Shown here: piece after piece, positions 1-11,398 of the stretch
How positions within the stretch are numbered: the first letter of the stretch is position 1
Layout of the letters: the number at the start of each line of letters is the position of its first letter
Assembly (NCBI RefSeq): GCF_002979775.1
Contig: NZ_PCPR01000007.1
Coordinates: 1 to 64,000, forward strand
Direction of reading: 5' to 3'
DNA: 64,000 nucleotides
DNA from: Arthrobacter sp. MYb23
GTDB taxonomy: Bacteria > Actinomycetota > Actinomycetes > Actinomycetales > Micrococcaceae
Position numbers and translations under genes: made by a program
Notes under the pieces: generated by a model
Told to the model about the DNA's origin: nothing
Seen by the model: only the letters and a program-made list of their open reading frames with translations
The model's database searches: none

Positions 1-1
1 A

Positions 2-1618
2 GTGGCGCCGCCCACACCCGTGGCACCCCCCACGCCCGCAGCGTCCCCCACAGCCGCAGCACCTCCGACAGAGCCCGAGGTGCCGGCCGATGGTGCTGAT
101 GAGGCCACACTCCACGTGAATGAAGAGCACGGCAAGCCCGAAGGCCACCTTCAGGACCCCCATGAGCCTGACGTGCATGAGCCTGACGTGCCTGAGCAAG
201 ACGTGCCTGGGCAAGACGGCGAAACCCGTGAGCACGGTGCCAGTGAGCATCTTCCCGCAGAGCAACCTGTGGTTGAGCACATGGGGATCGGTCACGGAGA
301 GACGTCGAACGGTCACATACACCCCGAAGACGTCCATCAGGGTGAGATGGAACACGATGCTGTTTCGGCGGAGCATCCAGAGGTGCACGCTGGTGGCCAT
401 GAGTACGTGGAGCACCACGCCCACTACCCGTTGGGTACTCATGAGGAACTCCACCATGAGGAACTCCACCATGAGGAAGTCCACCATGACGTTCTTCTTG
501 ATGACCATCCCCACGATCTCATCCCCCTTCCGGCGAGTCCGGCGTCCAAGGCCGCCGCTAAGAAGGCCCGCCGTCGTCGTCGTGTCCTGGCCCTTCTGAT
601 CACGCTGGGCGTCTTCGTTGCCGCGATCGCCATTGGTGCTCAGTTCCTGAAGCCCTTGCTGGGCATGGACAAAGTCACTGACTACCCCGGCCCGGGAACA
701 GGCTCGGTGACCATCACGGTGCCTGAGGGGTCCGGTCCCAAGGCTGTAGCCAACGATCTCGTTGCGAATCGCGTGGTGGCTGATTCGGATGCTTTCGTCA
801 AGGAGTTCCTCAACGAAGGCGGCGAACTCTCGCCGGGCGCCTTCACTTTCCGCACCGAGATGAAGAATTCGGATGCCGTAGCGGTCCTGGTGAACAAGGA
901 TGCATCCAAGGTCATGTACTTTGCGCTGAGCGCGGGCTTGCGTATCAACGAATCGTTGGAGGCCATCTCCAAGGGTTCGGGCATTCCACTGCAGGAGCTC
1001 AACGCCCTGAACCAGGCACCCGGGCAGTTCGGTGTTCCGGCAAAGGCCAAGAACCTGGAAGGCTTCCTCGCCCCGGGCGAGTATCGGTTCGAACTCGGCA
1101 CCCCGGCCAAGGACATCATCCAGAAGTTGGTGACCACCACCCTCGATGAACTCAAGGCCCAGGGAGTTACCGACCCCGCGAAGCAATACGACACCGTAAC
1201 CATCGCCAGCATTGTTCAGGCCGAAGGCGGGCAGGCGGACTATGGAAACGTGGCTGGAGCAATTTACAACCGGCTTAAGCCCAACAACATTGAGACCAGT
1301 GGACTGATCCAGTCCGATGCCACTGTGACGTATGGCCTGGGCAAGAAGTCGTTCCACCTCACTGAGGAAGAAAAGGCCGATAAGTCCAACGCCTACAACA
1401 CCTACGCCAACGTGGGGCTGCCGGTGGGTCCCATTGGCTCGCCGGGCAAAACGGCCATTGATGCCGCAGCCAAACCGACGCAGAACGAGTACCTCTACTG
1501 GGTGACCATCAACTTGGACACCAAGGAGACCAAGTTCTCCAAGACGTTGGCTGAGCACAACACCTACGTTGAGCAATACAATGCGTGGTGCGCGGCCAAC
1601 GCAGGACGGTGTGTGTGA
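2..1618 (+). CDS. mltG: Endolytic murein transglycosylase MltG (5' end outside window)
   Basis: MltG cleaves nascent glycan strands at the outer face of the membrane and helps set peptidoglycan chain length. About 190 residues of acidic, His-rich, Pro-rich cytoplasmic sequence precede a basic stretch (AKKARRRRR) and one membrane segment at about 194-216. The YceG/MltG catalytic domain follows. The catalytic Glu is seen in IVQAEGG (about E408, numbering from position 2), followed by the family's YNRL, QSDATVTYGLG, YNTY and GLPVGPIGSPG motifs. The frame is open to the window edge, so the true start may lie upstream; the GTG at 2 is only the first possible codon. It overlaps aroE by 4 bp, as in the common actinobacterial mltG-aroE cluster. 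The identity is firm; the role of the long His-rich N-terminus is unknown. Confidence 0.93.
   Translation: MAPPTPVAPPTPAASPTAAAPPTEPEVPADGADEATLHVNEEHGKPEGHLQDPHEPDVHEPDVPEQDVPGQDGETREHGASEHLPAEQPVVEHMGIGHGETSNGHIHPEDVHQGEMEHDAVSAEHPEVHAGGHEYVEHHAHYPLGTHEELHHEELHHEEVHHDVLLDDHPHDLIPLPASPASKAAAKKARRRRRVLALLITLGVFVAAIAIGAQFLKPLLGMDKVTDYPGPGTGSVTITVPEGSGPKAVANDLVANRVVADSDAFVKEFLNEGGELSPGAFTFRTEMKNSDAVAVLVNKDASKVMYFALSAGLRINESLEAISKGSGIPLQELNALNQAPGQFGVPAKAKNLEGFLAPGEYRFELGTPAKDIIQKLVTTTLDELKAQGVTDPAKQYDTVTIASIVQAEGGQADYGNVAGAIYNRLKPNNIETSGLIQSDATVTYGLGKKSFHLTEEEKADKSNAYNTYANVGLPVGPIGSPGKTAIDAAAKPTQNEYLYWVTINLDTKETKFSKTLAEHNTYVEQYNAWCAANAGRCV
161..220 (+). repeat. Four tandem 15-bp units inside mltG
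   Basis: Four consecutive 15-base units begin CATGAGCCTGACGTG (161-175, 176-190) and then diverge (191-205, 206-220). They encode the pentapeptides HEPDV, HEPDV, PEQDV and PGQDG in the cytoplasmic N-terminal region of MltG. The first two units are identical at DNA level, which suggests recent slippage expansion. Confidence 0.9.
440..487 (+). repeat. Tandem 15-bp CATGAGGAACTCCAC units inside mltG
   Basis: Two identical 15-base units (440-454, 455-469) are followed by a third with one change (470-484) and the start of a fourth. They encode HEELH/HEEVH pentapeptides, so the repeat keeps the frame and enriches His and Glu just before the basic membrane-proximal stretch. Confidence 0.9.
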
Positions 1619-2469
1619 GTCGTCGTGCCGCAGTCCTGGGGCACCCGATTTCACATTCGAAGTCTCCGGCACTGCACTCTGCTGCCTACGCCAAGTTAGG
1701 TGTGGACATCGACTACTCGGCGATCGATGTCACGGTGGAGGGGCTCCCTTCGTTCATGGACTCGCTTCGCGGTGACGAGTCTTGGTGCGGCCTTTCGGTG
1801 ACCATGCCGTTGAAATCGGCCATGGTCAAGGAAATGGATGAAGTCCGCGGCGCCGGTGCCCACCTTGGTGTCATCAACACGGTCGTTTTCGAGCACGACG
1901 CCGGGCGGGTGCGTCGGGTGGGGTTCAACACTGATGTGGCTGGCATCGTCGAAGCAGTCCGCTACGCGGGCGTAGTTGCCGCACCCCACGTGGCCATCCT
2001 TGGTGGAGGCGGCACCTCGGCTGCGGCCGTCGCCGCTGCGCAGGAACTCGGCGCCCACCACGTCGACGTCTTCGTCCGTGACGCCGGCCGTGCCGGTGAT
2101 GCACAAGCCGCCGCGGCCGCCGTCGGAATTTCCCTTACCGTCCGGCCGCTGACGGAAGCGGCGGCCGCCGTGGCCGGGACGGATCTGGTGATCTCCACGT
2201 TTCCGCCCCGCGCCGCCGATTCCTTGGCGGAGGAGCTTGCAGCCCTGCCGGGTACGGGAGCTGGCGTCCTGTTGGACGTCGCCTACGATCCTTGGCCCAG
2301 CCGGCTGGCGGAAGTGTGGCACGGCCACGGGGGAGCGGTGGTCCCGGGGCTGGAGATGCTGATGTATCAGGCGGCCGAGCAGATCAGGCGCTTCAGCGGC
2401 TGTGATGTCGACGCCGCCGTCATAGATGTGATGTGCGACTCAGTCGGGCTTCCCCGGCGAGTGTTCTAG
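1615..2469 (+). CDS. aroE: Shikimate dehydrogenase
   Basis: It reduces 3-dehydroshikimate to shikimate with NADPH, the fourth step towards chorismate. The 284-residue protein shows the substrate motif SHSKSP (13-18), the catalytic Lys in SVTMPLK (K67) and the catalytic Asp in GFNTD (D107). A nucleotide loop [10 protein letters not shown] follows. I chose GTG 1615 because it forms a GTGA overlap with the mltG stop and places the ISHSKSP motif at the usual distance from the N-terminus; an in-frame ATG ten codons upstream at 1585 adds no family sequence. The next gene, aroC, follows after 26 bp. Confidence 0.95.
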   Translation: MSRRAAVLGHPISHSKSPALHSAAYAKLGVDIDYSAIDVTVEGLPSFMDSLRGDESWCGLSVTMPLKSAMVKEMDEVRGAGAHLGVINTVVFEHDAGRVRRVGFNTDVAGIVEAVRYAGVVAAPHVAILGGGGTSAAAVAAAQELGAHHVDVFVRDAGRAGDAQAAAAAVGISLTVRPLTEAAAAVAGTDLVISTFPPRAADSLAEELAALPGTGAGVLLDVAYDPWPSRLAEVWHGHGGAVVPGLEMLMYQAAEQIRRFSGCDVDAAVIDVMCDSVGLPRRVF

Positions 2470-2495
2470 ACGCCCTACATGGCAGGATTGGTTAT

Positions 2496-3694
2496 ATGTT
2501 GCGTTGGTTGACTGCCGGTGAATCCCATGGTCCGGCTCTGATCGGAATTGTTGAAGGCGTGCCCGCCGGTGTTGAACTCACCAGTGAGCAGATTCGTGAC
2601 GCGCTGGCGCGCAGGCGCCTGGGCTATGGACGTGGTGCCCGCATGAAGTTTGAGCAGGACGAGGTCACCATCATGGGTGGTGTCCGGCATGGACTTACCC
2701 AAGGCGGCCCTGTGGCCATCCAGGTTGGAAATACAGAGTGGCCCAAGTGGGAGCAGATTATGTCTGCTGACCCCGTGGCCCCTGAAGTCCTTGCCGATCA
2801 GGCCCGCAATGCACCTCTGACCCGTCCGCGGCCGGGGCACGCCGATTTCACGGGCATGCAGAAATATGGATTCGACGAAGCGCGTCCGGTCCTCGAGCGT
2901 GCCAGCGCACGCGAAACAGCCACACGCGTGGCCCTTGGCACCGTTGCCGCCCAGTTCCTGAAGCAACTGGGTATTGAATTGGTAAGTCATACCGTTTCCA
3001 TTGCGAGCGTGACCGTCCCCGAGGGCAGGCCCCTGCCGTTGCCCAGGGATGTTATTGCGCTCGACGCCGACCCCCTTCGTTGCTTCGACCGTGAGACTTC
3101 CAACGCGATGGTGGCCGAGGTGGATGCCGCCCACAAAGAGGGCGAAACCCTGGGCGGCGTGGTGGAAGTACTGGCTTACGGGCTTCCGCCGGGATTGGGC
3201 AGCTACGTCCACTGGGATCGTCGTCTCGACTCCCGCCTGGCAGCCGCGCTCATGGGTATCCAGGCCATCAAGGGCGTGGAGGTTGGTGATGGCTTCCTCA
3301 CGGCGGCTCGTCGTGGATCTGCGGCGCATGACGAGATTCTCAAGGATGACAACGGCAGGATTGTTCGTCAGACCAACAGGGCCGGAGGCATTGAAGGCGG
3401 CATGAGCATTGGTGAAGTGCTTCGTGTCCGGGCTGCCATGAAGCCCATCGCCACAGTCCCGCGCGCACTGCGGACCATTGACGTCAGCACGGGCGAGCCT
3501 GCCAAGGCGCACCACCAGCGTTCAGATGTTTGTGCGGTCCCTGCAGCAGGCGTGGTGGCCGAAGCCATGGTGGCGTTGGTTTTGGCTGAGGCTGTTGCCG
3601 AGAAATTCGGTGGTGACTCTGTGGCCGAGACCCAGCGCAATCTGCAGGGCTACCTTGAAAGCATCCCCGCAACCTTGGACTCGGTCGGCCGCTA

Positions 3695-3695
<1 letters not shown>
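2496..3695 (+). CDS. aroC: Chorismate synthase
   Basis: It converts 5-enolpyruvylshikimate-3-phosphate to chorismate using reduced FMN. The protein is 399 residues from ATG 2496, starting [13 protein letters not shown], the classic N-terminal signature of the family. [15 protein letters not shown] and [11 protein letters not shown] motifs follow in the expected order. The frame is open further upstream to 2433, but that part overlaps aroE and has no family sequence. Its stop overlaps the aroK GTG by one base, consistent with coupled translation in the aro operon. Confidence 0.97.
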
Positions 3696-5858
<2,163 letters not shown>

Positions 5859-5886
5859 AGCCCGGTGGAACACTCGCCGCAAGCCT

Positions 5887-5908
5887 TTGACGTAAATGCC
5901 GGTAGAAT
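5887..5908 (+). promoter_or_regulatory. Possible promoter element upstream of efp
   Basis: A TAGAAT hexamer at 5903-5908 resembles a -10 box and lies about 100 bases before efp. A TTGACG occurs at 5887-5892, but the 10-base spacing is too short for a standard sigma70-type pair. The call rests mainly on the -10-like hexamer and is weak. Confidence 0.3.
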
Positions 5909-6011
5909 GGTTCTTGGATTTTTGATAAATACGCGCTGGCGGGCCGATTGGCACGCCTGCTTGGCATAGATAGCTGGCAGCTAGAACCAGTGCGATAACC
6001 AGAGGATACGA

Positions 6012-6575
6012 GTGGCAACCACAAACGACATCAAGAACGGGACCGTACTGAAGCTCGAGGGCCAGCTCTGGAACATCATCGAGTTCCAGCACGTCAAGCC
6101 TGGCAAGGGCGGCGCCTTCGTCCGCACCAAGATGCGCAACGTCATGTCCGGCAAGGTGGTGGACAAGACCTTCAACGCCGGTCTTAAGATCGAAACCGCC
6201 ACGGTTGACCGCCGCGATTACCAGTACCTGTACCAGGACGGCGAAGACTTCGTGTTCATGGACACCCAGGACTACGACCAAATCACCGTGTCCGGTGCCA
6301 CCGTGGGCGATGCCACGAACTTCATGCTCGAAAACCAGATGGTGAACATTGCCATCCACGAGGGCACGCCGTTGTACATCGAACTGCCTCCGAGCGTCGT
6401 CCTCGAAATCACTTACACGGAGCCGGGCCTTCAGGGCGACCGCTCTTCGGCAGGCACCAAGCCGGCCACAGTCGAGACCGGCTACGAAATCCAGGTTCCG
6501 CTGTTCGTTGAGCAGGGCACCAAGGTCAAGGTTGACACCCGGGATGGCAGCTACTTGGGTCGGGTCAACGACTAG
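6012..6575 (+). CDS. efp: Translation elongation factor P
   Basis: EF-P binds between the P and E sites of the ribosome and rescues stalls at consecutive prolines. The 187 residues cover the KOW-like domain and two OB domains. The tip loop reads KPGKGGAF with the key Lys at K32; the family signature [17 protein letters not shown] segment ([17 protein letters not shown]) is near 113-129. GTG 6012 follows an AGAGGA Shine-Dalgarno-like stretch. The gene is separated from the aro genes by about 150 bases, so it may have its own promoter, and its stop shares a base with the nusB start. Confidence 0.96.
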   Translation: MATTNDIKNGTVLKLEGQLWNIIEFQHVKPGKGGAFVRTKMRNVMSGKVVDKTFNAGLKIETATVDRRDYQYLYQDGEDFVFMDTQDYDQITVSGATVGDATNFMLENQMVNIAIHEGTPLYIELPPSVVLEITYTEPGLQGDRSSAGTKPATVETGYEIQVPLFVEQGTKVKVDTRDGSYLGRVND

Positions 6576-6985
6576 TGAGCGCACGCGGTAAAGCCCGTAG
6601 CAGGGCACTTGAAGTACTTTTCGAGGCGGAGCAGCGTTCCGTTTCGGCTTTCGACGCGATGACAGCGCGCCGGGAGAAGACCGATCTTGTCATCAACCCC
6701 TACACGGTGGAAATCGTGGAGGGCGTTGTTTCCATGCAGGCAACCATTGATGAGTTCCTGCAGACTTACGCCCAGGGCTGGACGTTGGAGCGGATGCCGT
6801 CGGTAGATCGCATCATCCTCCGCATCGGTGCTTGGGAACTTCTCTACAATGACGAAGTTCCTGACGGCGTAGCTGTCAGCGAAGCCGTGGCTCTCGCCAA
6901 GACCATGTCCACGGACGAGTCGCCCGCGTTCATCAACGGGCTGCTTGGCCGCCTGCAGAAGCTCAAGCCGTCCCTCCTCGCGTAG
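6575..6985 (+). CDS. nusB: Transcription antitermination factor NusB
   Basis: NusB binds the boxA RNA with S10 (NusE) and promotes antitermination of rRNA transcription. The protein is 136 residues, all helical in the family. Recognisable elements are SRALEVLFEAEQRS at the N-terminus and RMPSVDRIILRIGAWELLY with DEVPDGVAVSEAVALAK in the C-terminal half. The GTG start overlaps the efp stop by one base. Transcription probably ends at the strong hairpin 55 bases downstream. Confidence 0.95.
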   Translation: MSARGKARSRALEVLFEAEQRSVSAFDAMTARREKTDLVINPYTVEIVEGVVSMQATIDEFLQTYAQGWTLERMPSVDRIILRIGAWELLYNDEVPDGVAVSEAVALAKTMSTDESPAFINGLLGRLQKLKPSLLA

Positions 6986-7040
6986 GCCTTCACTCGCGAA
7001 AGCTTTTCGAGGCGCGATGAGTTCAGGGCAATGAATAGGG

Positions 7041-7073
7041 AAAGGACCCGCATCCACAAGATGCGGGTCCTTT
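7041..7073. terminator. Bidirectional hairpin between nusB and the PrsW-type gene
   Basis: A perfect 14-bp stem (7041-7054 with 7060-7073) closes on a 5-base loop. The arms start AAAGG and end CCTTT, giving short A and U tracts on both strands. It lies between convergent genes and can serve both. Confidence 0.85.
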
Positions 7074-7078
7074 CTGCA

Positions 7079-8329
7079 TTACTGGAGGACTGCTGCCCTG
7101 AGGGAGGGGATGCTCCTGAGGAGCTCAAGCTCGTCATGCTGATGGACGTGGACGTCGCGGCCGCTGAGTATCCGCTGCCGGGTAAAGGCCAGCGCTGTGG
7201 CCCCCTTGATGAAGGCCTTCATCTGCGCTCCGCGCCCACGCGAGGATGCCCAATGAATAGCCTGCCGCCGGCCTCGTGAGGTAGCCAGCATCTCCACTTC
7301 CGCTGGAGTGAACCAGCCTGCCCGGGCATACTCGAGGAGCCGTTGGCGGGTTAGTTTCCCTTCAGCGACCCGGAGCAGAATGATGCCCGTAGCGGCAACC
7401 AGGAAGATCGGGACTTGGACCACGAAGTACTCCACCAGGAAGTTCTGGCCCATGCTGTTCCATCGGTTATGCAGGAACATCGCGGGCAGCAAGCCGATGA
7501 AGAAGGCCAGGAAAGCGTAGCCCGAGTGCCATTTTCGGGCGGCGAAGCCCATGATCAGTCCGGTTGTCCCCGTGAAGACTGCATGCGCGAACGGCGACAT
7601 GACACCGCGGAGGATGAAAATCCGGATGAGGTCAGTACTGGGATCGGTGGAGGAGGCTATTTCGCGGCCAAAGTAGAGGATGTTTTCCGTGAAAGCGAAT
7701 CCGGCGGCGATGGTAAAGGCGAAAACGACGCCGTCCACAGGTCCGTCAAAGTACTTGCGCGCTGCGAGGATCAGGACCAGCAAACCCAGCGATTTGGTGA
7801 ATTCCTCCACGATGGGGGCCTGGACCGTGGCCATGAAGTAGGTGAATGCTTCTTCACTCGAGGTGGGGGCGGCGAGGGCGAAGAGCGGCTGGATGAGCAG
7901 CGTCCCGGCAATGGAAACCGCAGCACCCCAGGTGAAAGCGAACCACAGGAGCCTCTTTGGTTCGGGCTCCCAGCGATCGATCACCCGTACCGTCAACAGC
8001 ACCACGGAGAGAGGTATCAGGGAGGCAATGAAGCCGATGACAAAACCGGTGATGCCGGTGTTGCCCAGCAGAAACGGAACCACCAGGAACAGGCTGCCCA
8101 GAACCAGGACGGTTGCACCGATGAGCAAGGGAAGCGTCCCCCAGGACGGGCGTGCTGGCGGCGCTGGTGGCCTGGCCCAGGTTTGCCGAGGCAGTGTTGT
8201 GGGATTACCGGGGGCCGGTTGATAATTCCCGGGCTGGACGCGGCCGATCCAGGTGGGGTTGGCGCCAGGTTCCAGATAAGGCCGCGGATAGGGTTGTCCG
8301 CCGGGTTGGCCGTGGTGGTTCATGGTCAT
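7079..8329 (-). CDS. PrsW-family intramembrane metalloprotease
   Basis: This is a multi-pass membrane protein with the motifs of the PrsW glutamic-type/metallo CPBP-like family: EEFTKSLG (EExxK), FAFTENILYF (FxxxE) and HAVFTGTTG (HxxxG). It has a Pro/Gln-rich cytoplasmic N-terminus of about 75 residues, roughly eight hydrophobic segments and a basic cytoplasmic tail. In Bacillus, PrsW starts cleavage of an anti-sigma factor; no anti-sigma gene is nearby, so the substrate is unknown. ATG 8329 (or ATG 8323) gives about 416 residues; the open frame continues to 8374 with sequence unlike the family. It is convergent with nusB. Confidence 0.85.
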   Translation of the reverse strand: MTMNHHGQPGGQPYPRPYLEPGANPTWIGRVQPGNYQPAPGNPTTLPRQTWARPPAPPARPSWGTLPLLIGATVLVLGSLFLVVPFLLGNTGITGFVIGFIASLIPLSVVLLTVRVIDRWEPEPKRLLWFAFTWGAAVSIAGTLLIQPLFALAAPTSSEEAFTYFMATVQAPIVEEFTKSLGLLVLILAARKYFDGPVDGVVFAFTIAAGFAFTENILYFGREIASSTDPSTDLIRIFILRGVMSPFAHAVFTGTTGLIMGFAARKWHSGYAFLAFFIGLLPAMFLHNRWNSMGQNFLVEYFVVQVPIFLVAATGIILLRVAEGKLTRQRLLEYARAGWFTPAEVEMLATSRGRRQAIHWASSRGRGAQMKAFIKGATALAFTRQRILSGRDVHVHQHDELELLRSIPSLRAAVLQ

Positions 8330-8436
8330 GGGCAAGAGCCTATTCCACGGCACGGACTGTGAGCTTAAACTCACTGGTCACGGCCGTCTTGGGTGAGGTG
8401 GAAAAGGGGCGCTGTGGTAGCTTTGAAAAGCAAATA

Positions 8437-8477
8437 TTCCTTTTTTAATTCCGTCCCGTGAGGCGGGGAAAGGGGAG
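8437..8477 (+). promoter_or_regulatory. PyrR-binding RNA hairpin covering the pyrR ribosome binding site
   Basis: The transcript just before pyrR contains TCCCGTGAGGC (8454-8464), which matches the PyrR recognition core UCCNGNGAGGY known from Bacillus pyr attenuators. CCG (8451-8453) pairs with CGG (8464-8466) and CC (8455-8456) with GG (8462-8463), leaving a CGUGA loop and an unpaired U, as in Bacillus binding loops. Flanking TTCCTTTTTT (8437-8446) can pair, with some G-U pairs, to GGAAAGGGGA (8467-8476), burying the AGGGGAG Shine-Dalgarno of pyrR. This fits translational repression by PyrR-UMP, as reported for Mycobacterium smegmatis. Confidence 0.8.
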
Positions 8478-8484
8478 ACGAGCG

Positions 8485-9069
8485 ATGACTGAAGTCACTT
8501 CAGCGCACGTGCCGTCGCGGGTTGTTCTCAATCAGGCGGACATTGATCGTGCGCTCACTCGTATCGCCCACGAGATCCTCGAAGCCAACAAAGGCTCCCA
8601 GGACCTGGTCCTGTTGGGCATTCCCAGCCGCGGCTATCCTTTGGCTGTGCGGCTTGCCAACAAGATCGCAGCCGCCGATCCCACGGTCAACGCCGACACC
8701 ATGGTTGGTCAGCTGGATGTCACCATGTTCCGTGACGATCTTTCCCATCAGCCCACGCGGCCCCCACGCCACACCCGGCTCCCGCTGTCAGGCATTGATA
8801 ACAAAGTTGTTGTCCTGATTGACGACGTCCTGTACTCCGGCCGGACCATTCGCGCGGCCCTGGATGCCTTGGTTGATCTTGGCCGCCCCCGCATCGTCCG
8901 TCTTGCGGTGCTGGTGGACAGGGGCCACCGTGAGCTTCCCATCCGCGCGGATCACGTGGGCAAGAACCTGCCCACTTCCTCCTCGGAGAAGGTCCGGGTC
9001 CACCTTGAGGAGATCGATTCTGTGAACGGCGTGCCCGTCAACGAGGTTGTTATCGAGGCCGGCAAGTGA
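8485..9069 (+). CDS. pyrR: Pyr operon regulator / uracil phosphoribosyltransferase PyrR
   Basis: PyrR is an RNA-binding protein that senses UMP/UTP against PRPP and also makes UMP from uracil and PRPP. The 194-residue protein has the phosphoribosyltransferase PRPP loop [13 protein letters not shown] near residue 110 and IPSRGYPLA in the N-terminal half. ATG 8485 was chosen because AGGGGAG lies 7 bases upstream. It heads pyrB-pyrC-carA-carB-pyrF with a GTGA overlap to pyrB. The RNA hairpin directly upstream suggests it represses its own operon. Confidence 0.95.
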   Translation: MTEVTSAHVPSRVVLNQADIDRALTRIAHEILEANKGSQDLVLLGIPSRGYPLAVRLANKIAAADPTVNADTMVGQLDVTMFRDDLSHQPTRPPRHTRLPLSGIDNKVVVLIDDVLYSGRTIRAALDALVDLGRPRIVRLAVLVDRGHRELPIRADHVGKNLPTSSSEKVRVHLEEIDSVNGVPVNEVVIEAGK

Positions 9070-10073
9070 AGCATCTCCTTTCCACCGAAAACCTCAGTCT
9101 CTTTGACGCCATCCGTGTTCTGGACACGGCGGAGGAAATGTCCGCCGTTGGCGAGCGTGAAGTAAAGAAACTTCCGGCGTTGCGGGGCCGGACCGTAGTG
9201 AACCTCTTCTTCGAGGACTCCACCCGTACCCGTATCTCCTTTGAGGCGGCGGCCAAGCGGCTGTCAGCAGATGTCATCAACTTCGCCGCCAAAGGATCCT
9301 CGGTCTCCAAGGGAGAGTCGCTCAAGGACACGGCGCAAACACTTGCAGCGATGGGTGCGGATGCCGTCGTTATCCGGCACTGGGCCTCCGGCGCGCCGCA
9401 CCGGCTTGCTGCCACCGACTGGATCGACGCAGCCGTCATCAACGCTGGCGATGGCACCCATGAGCACCCTACGCAGGCACTGCTGGACGCCTTCACCATG
9501 CGTCGGCATTGGTCACAGGTCAACGGCATTGAGTCCACGGGGGCAGACCTCAAAGGCATGCGGGTAGCGATTGCCGGAGATGTCCTGCACTCGCGCGTGG
9601 CCCGTTCCAATGTGTGGTTGCTCAAGACCCTTGGCGCCGAGGTCACGCTCGTGGCGCCCCCCACGCTGCTGCCCATCGGCGTCGAGCACTGGCCTTGCAC
9701 GGTCAGCTACAACCTGGACGAGACCCTGGAAGCCGGCATCGACGCCATGATGATGCTCCGCGTCCAGGGTGAGCGGATGAACGCCTCATTCTTCCCCTCA
9801 ACCCGTGAGTACTCGCGGCGTTGGGGTTTCGACGACGCAAGGCTCCGCGCGCTGGATGATCTCGGCATGAAGGACACCATCATCATGCATCCCGGCCCCA
9901 TGAACCGTGGCTTGGAAATTTCATCGGCAGCGGCCGATTCGCCGCGTTCAACCGTCCTCGCCCAGGTGCGAAACGGTGTCTCGGTCCGCATGGCCGCCCT
10001 TTACCTGCTGCTCTCCGGAGATTCCCGTGAAGCGGCCCCCACCTTAAGCCAGTCCAGCAAGGAGACCAACTGA
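9066..10073 (+). CDS. pyrB: Aspartate carbamoyltransferase catalytic chain
   Basis: It joins carbamoyl phosphate and aspartate to make carbamoyl aspartate in UMP synthesis. The 335-residue chain shows the carbamoyl-phosphate motif [12 protein letters not shown] near residue 55, the [10 protein letters not shown] motif near 135, and MMLRVQGER near 230. No pyrI regulatory-chain gene is present, as expected for an actinobacterium, so this is likely an unregulated catalytic trimer or a complex with dihydroorotase. It overlaps pyrR by 4 bp and pyrC by 1 bp. Confidence 0.96.
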   Translation: MKHLLSTENLSLFDAIRVLDTAEEMSAVGEREVKKLPALRGRTVVNLFFEDSTRTRISFEAAAKRLSADVINFAAKGSSVSKGESLKDTAQTLAAMGADAVVIRHWASGAPHRLAATDWIDAAVINAGDGTHEHPTQALLDAFTMRRHWSQVNGIESTGADLKGMRVAIAGDVLHSRVARSNVWLLKTLGAEVTLVAPPTLLPIGVEHWPCTVSYNLDETLEAGIDAMMMLRVQGERMNASFFPSTREYSRRWGFDDARLRALDDLGMKDTIIMHPGPMNRGLEISSAAADSPRSTVLAQVRNGVSVRMAALYLLLSGDSREAAPTLSQSSKETN

Positions 10074-11398
10074 TGGCCGAGAACAGCTACCTGATTCGTG
10101 GGGCCGCCATCCTCGGCGGCGAAGCTGAAGACCTCTTGATCCGCGACGGCGTCATTGAAGCACGCGGCAAGGACCTGTCCGCTGACGACGCAACTGTCAT
10201 CGAGGCCCAGGGCCTCGTCGCATTGCCGGGCATGGTGGACGTTCATACGCACCTGCGCGAACCCGGCCGTGAAGACGCCGAAACGGTGGAGACCGGCACC
10301 CGCGCCGCCGCCCTGGGTGGCTTCACCGCAGTCCACGCGATGGCTAACAGCAACCCGGTGGCAGACACCGCGGGCGTCGTGGAGCAGGTTCACAGCCTGG
10401 GCCGGGCTTCCGGCTGGGTGGACGTCCGCCCTGTTGGTGCAGTAACCGTGGGTTTGGCCGGGGAACAACTGGCAGAGCTGGGCGCCATGGCGGACTCCCG
10501 CGCGCAGGTCCGGATGTTCTCTGATGACGGCATCTGCGTCCACGACCCCGTGATCATGCGCCGTGCGCTGGAGTATGTGAAAGCGTTCGACGGCGTGGTG
10601 GCCCAGCACGCGCAGGAGCCCCGCCTTACCGCCGGTGCGCAGATGAATGAAGGCGCAGTGTCCGCCGTGCTTGGACTCACGGGGTGGCCCGCTGTCGCCG
10701 AGGAAAGCATTATTGCGCGCGACGTCCTGCTCGCGCAGCACGTTGGTTCCCGCCTGCACGTGTGCCACGTGTCCACGGCCGGATCAGTGGAAATTGTGCG
10801 CTGGGCAAAAGCTCGGGGAATCAACGTCACCGCCGAGGTCACACCGCACCACCTGCTGCTCACTGATGAGCTGGTCCGCAGCTACGACCCCGTCTACAAG
10901 GTCAACCCGCCGCTGCGCACCGATTCCGACGTTCAGGCGCTCCGGGAGGGCCTGGCCGACGGCACCATCGACGTCGTGGGAACCGACCACGCGCCGCACC
11001 CCAGCGAGCATAAGGAATGTGAATGGGCGCAGGCGGCCATGGGCATGACCGGTCTTGAGACCGCACTGTCCGTGGTTCAGGAGACCATGATCGAAACCGG
11101 CCTTATGACCTGGGCTGATTTCGCCAGGGTTACCTCGTTCACGCCTGCAGTGATCGGGCGCGTCGCTGATCAGGGCCGTCCGCTGGAGGTTGGCGAACCT
11201 GCCAACGTCATCCTGGTGGACCCGGCTGCGCGTTGGACCGTTGACCCGCATAAAATGGCAACCATGGGCCGCAATTCACCGTTCAAGGGCAAGGAGCTGC
11301 CCGGATCCGTGGTGGCCACCTTCTTCAAAGGCCACCCCACGGTCCTTGATGGTCAGCTCAACACGCCTTACAGGTACCCGGCAGTCAGCAGCAACTGA
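10073..11398 (+). CDS. pyrC: Dihydroorotase (class I)
   Basis: It closes carbamoyl aspartate to dihydroorotate. The 441-residue amidohydrolase shows the zinc motif [11 protein letters not shown] near residue 58, the class I FSDDG element near 145, HVCHVST, and the catalytic TDHAPH near 305. The long form with the DDG element is the bacterial class I enzyme, in which Asp can replace the carboxylated Lys. It starts on the base shared with the pyrB stop; the next gene starts on its own stop in the same way. Confidence 0.95.
   Translation: MAENSYLIRGAAILGGEAEDLLIRDGVIEARGKDLSADDATVIEAQGLVALPGMVDVHTHLREPGREDAETVETGTRAAALGGFTAVHAMANSNPVADTAGVVEQVHSLGRASGWVDVRPVGAVTVGLAGEQLAELGAMADSRAQVRMFSDDGICVHDPVIMRRALEYVKAFDGVVAQHAQEPRLTAGAQMNEGAVSAVLGLTGWPAVAEESIIARDVLLAQHVGSRLHVCHVSTAGSVEIVRWAKARGINVTAEVTPHHLLLTDELVRSYDPVYKVNPPLRTDSDVQALREGLADGTIDVVGTDHAPHPSEHKECEWAQAAMGMTGLETALSVVQETMIETGLMTWADFARVTSFTPAVIGRVADQGRPLEVGEPANVILVDPAARWTVDPHKMATMGRNSPFKGKELPGSVVATFFKGHPTVLDGQLNTPYRYPAVSSN

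Noticed and set aside
5924..5929. GATAAA as -10 paired with TTGACG 5887 for efp
   Set aside because: The spacer would be 31 bases, far too long.
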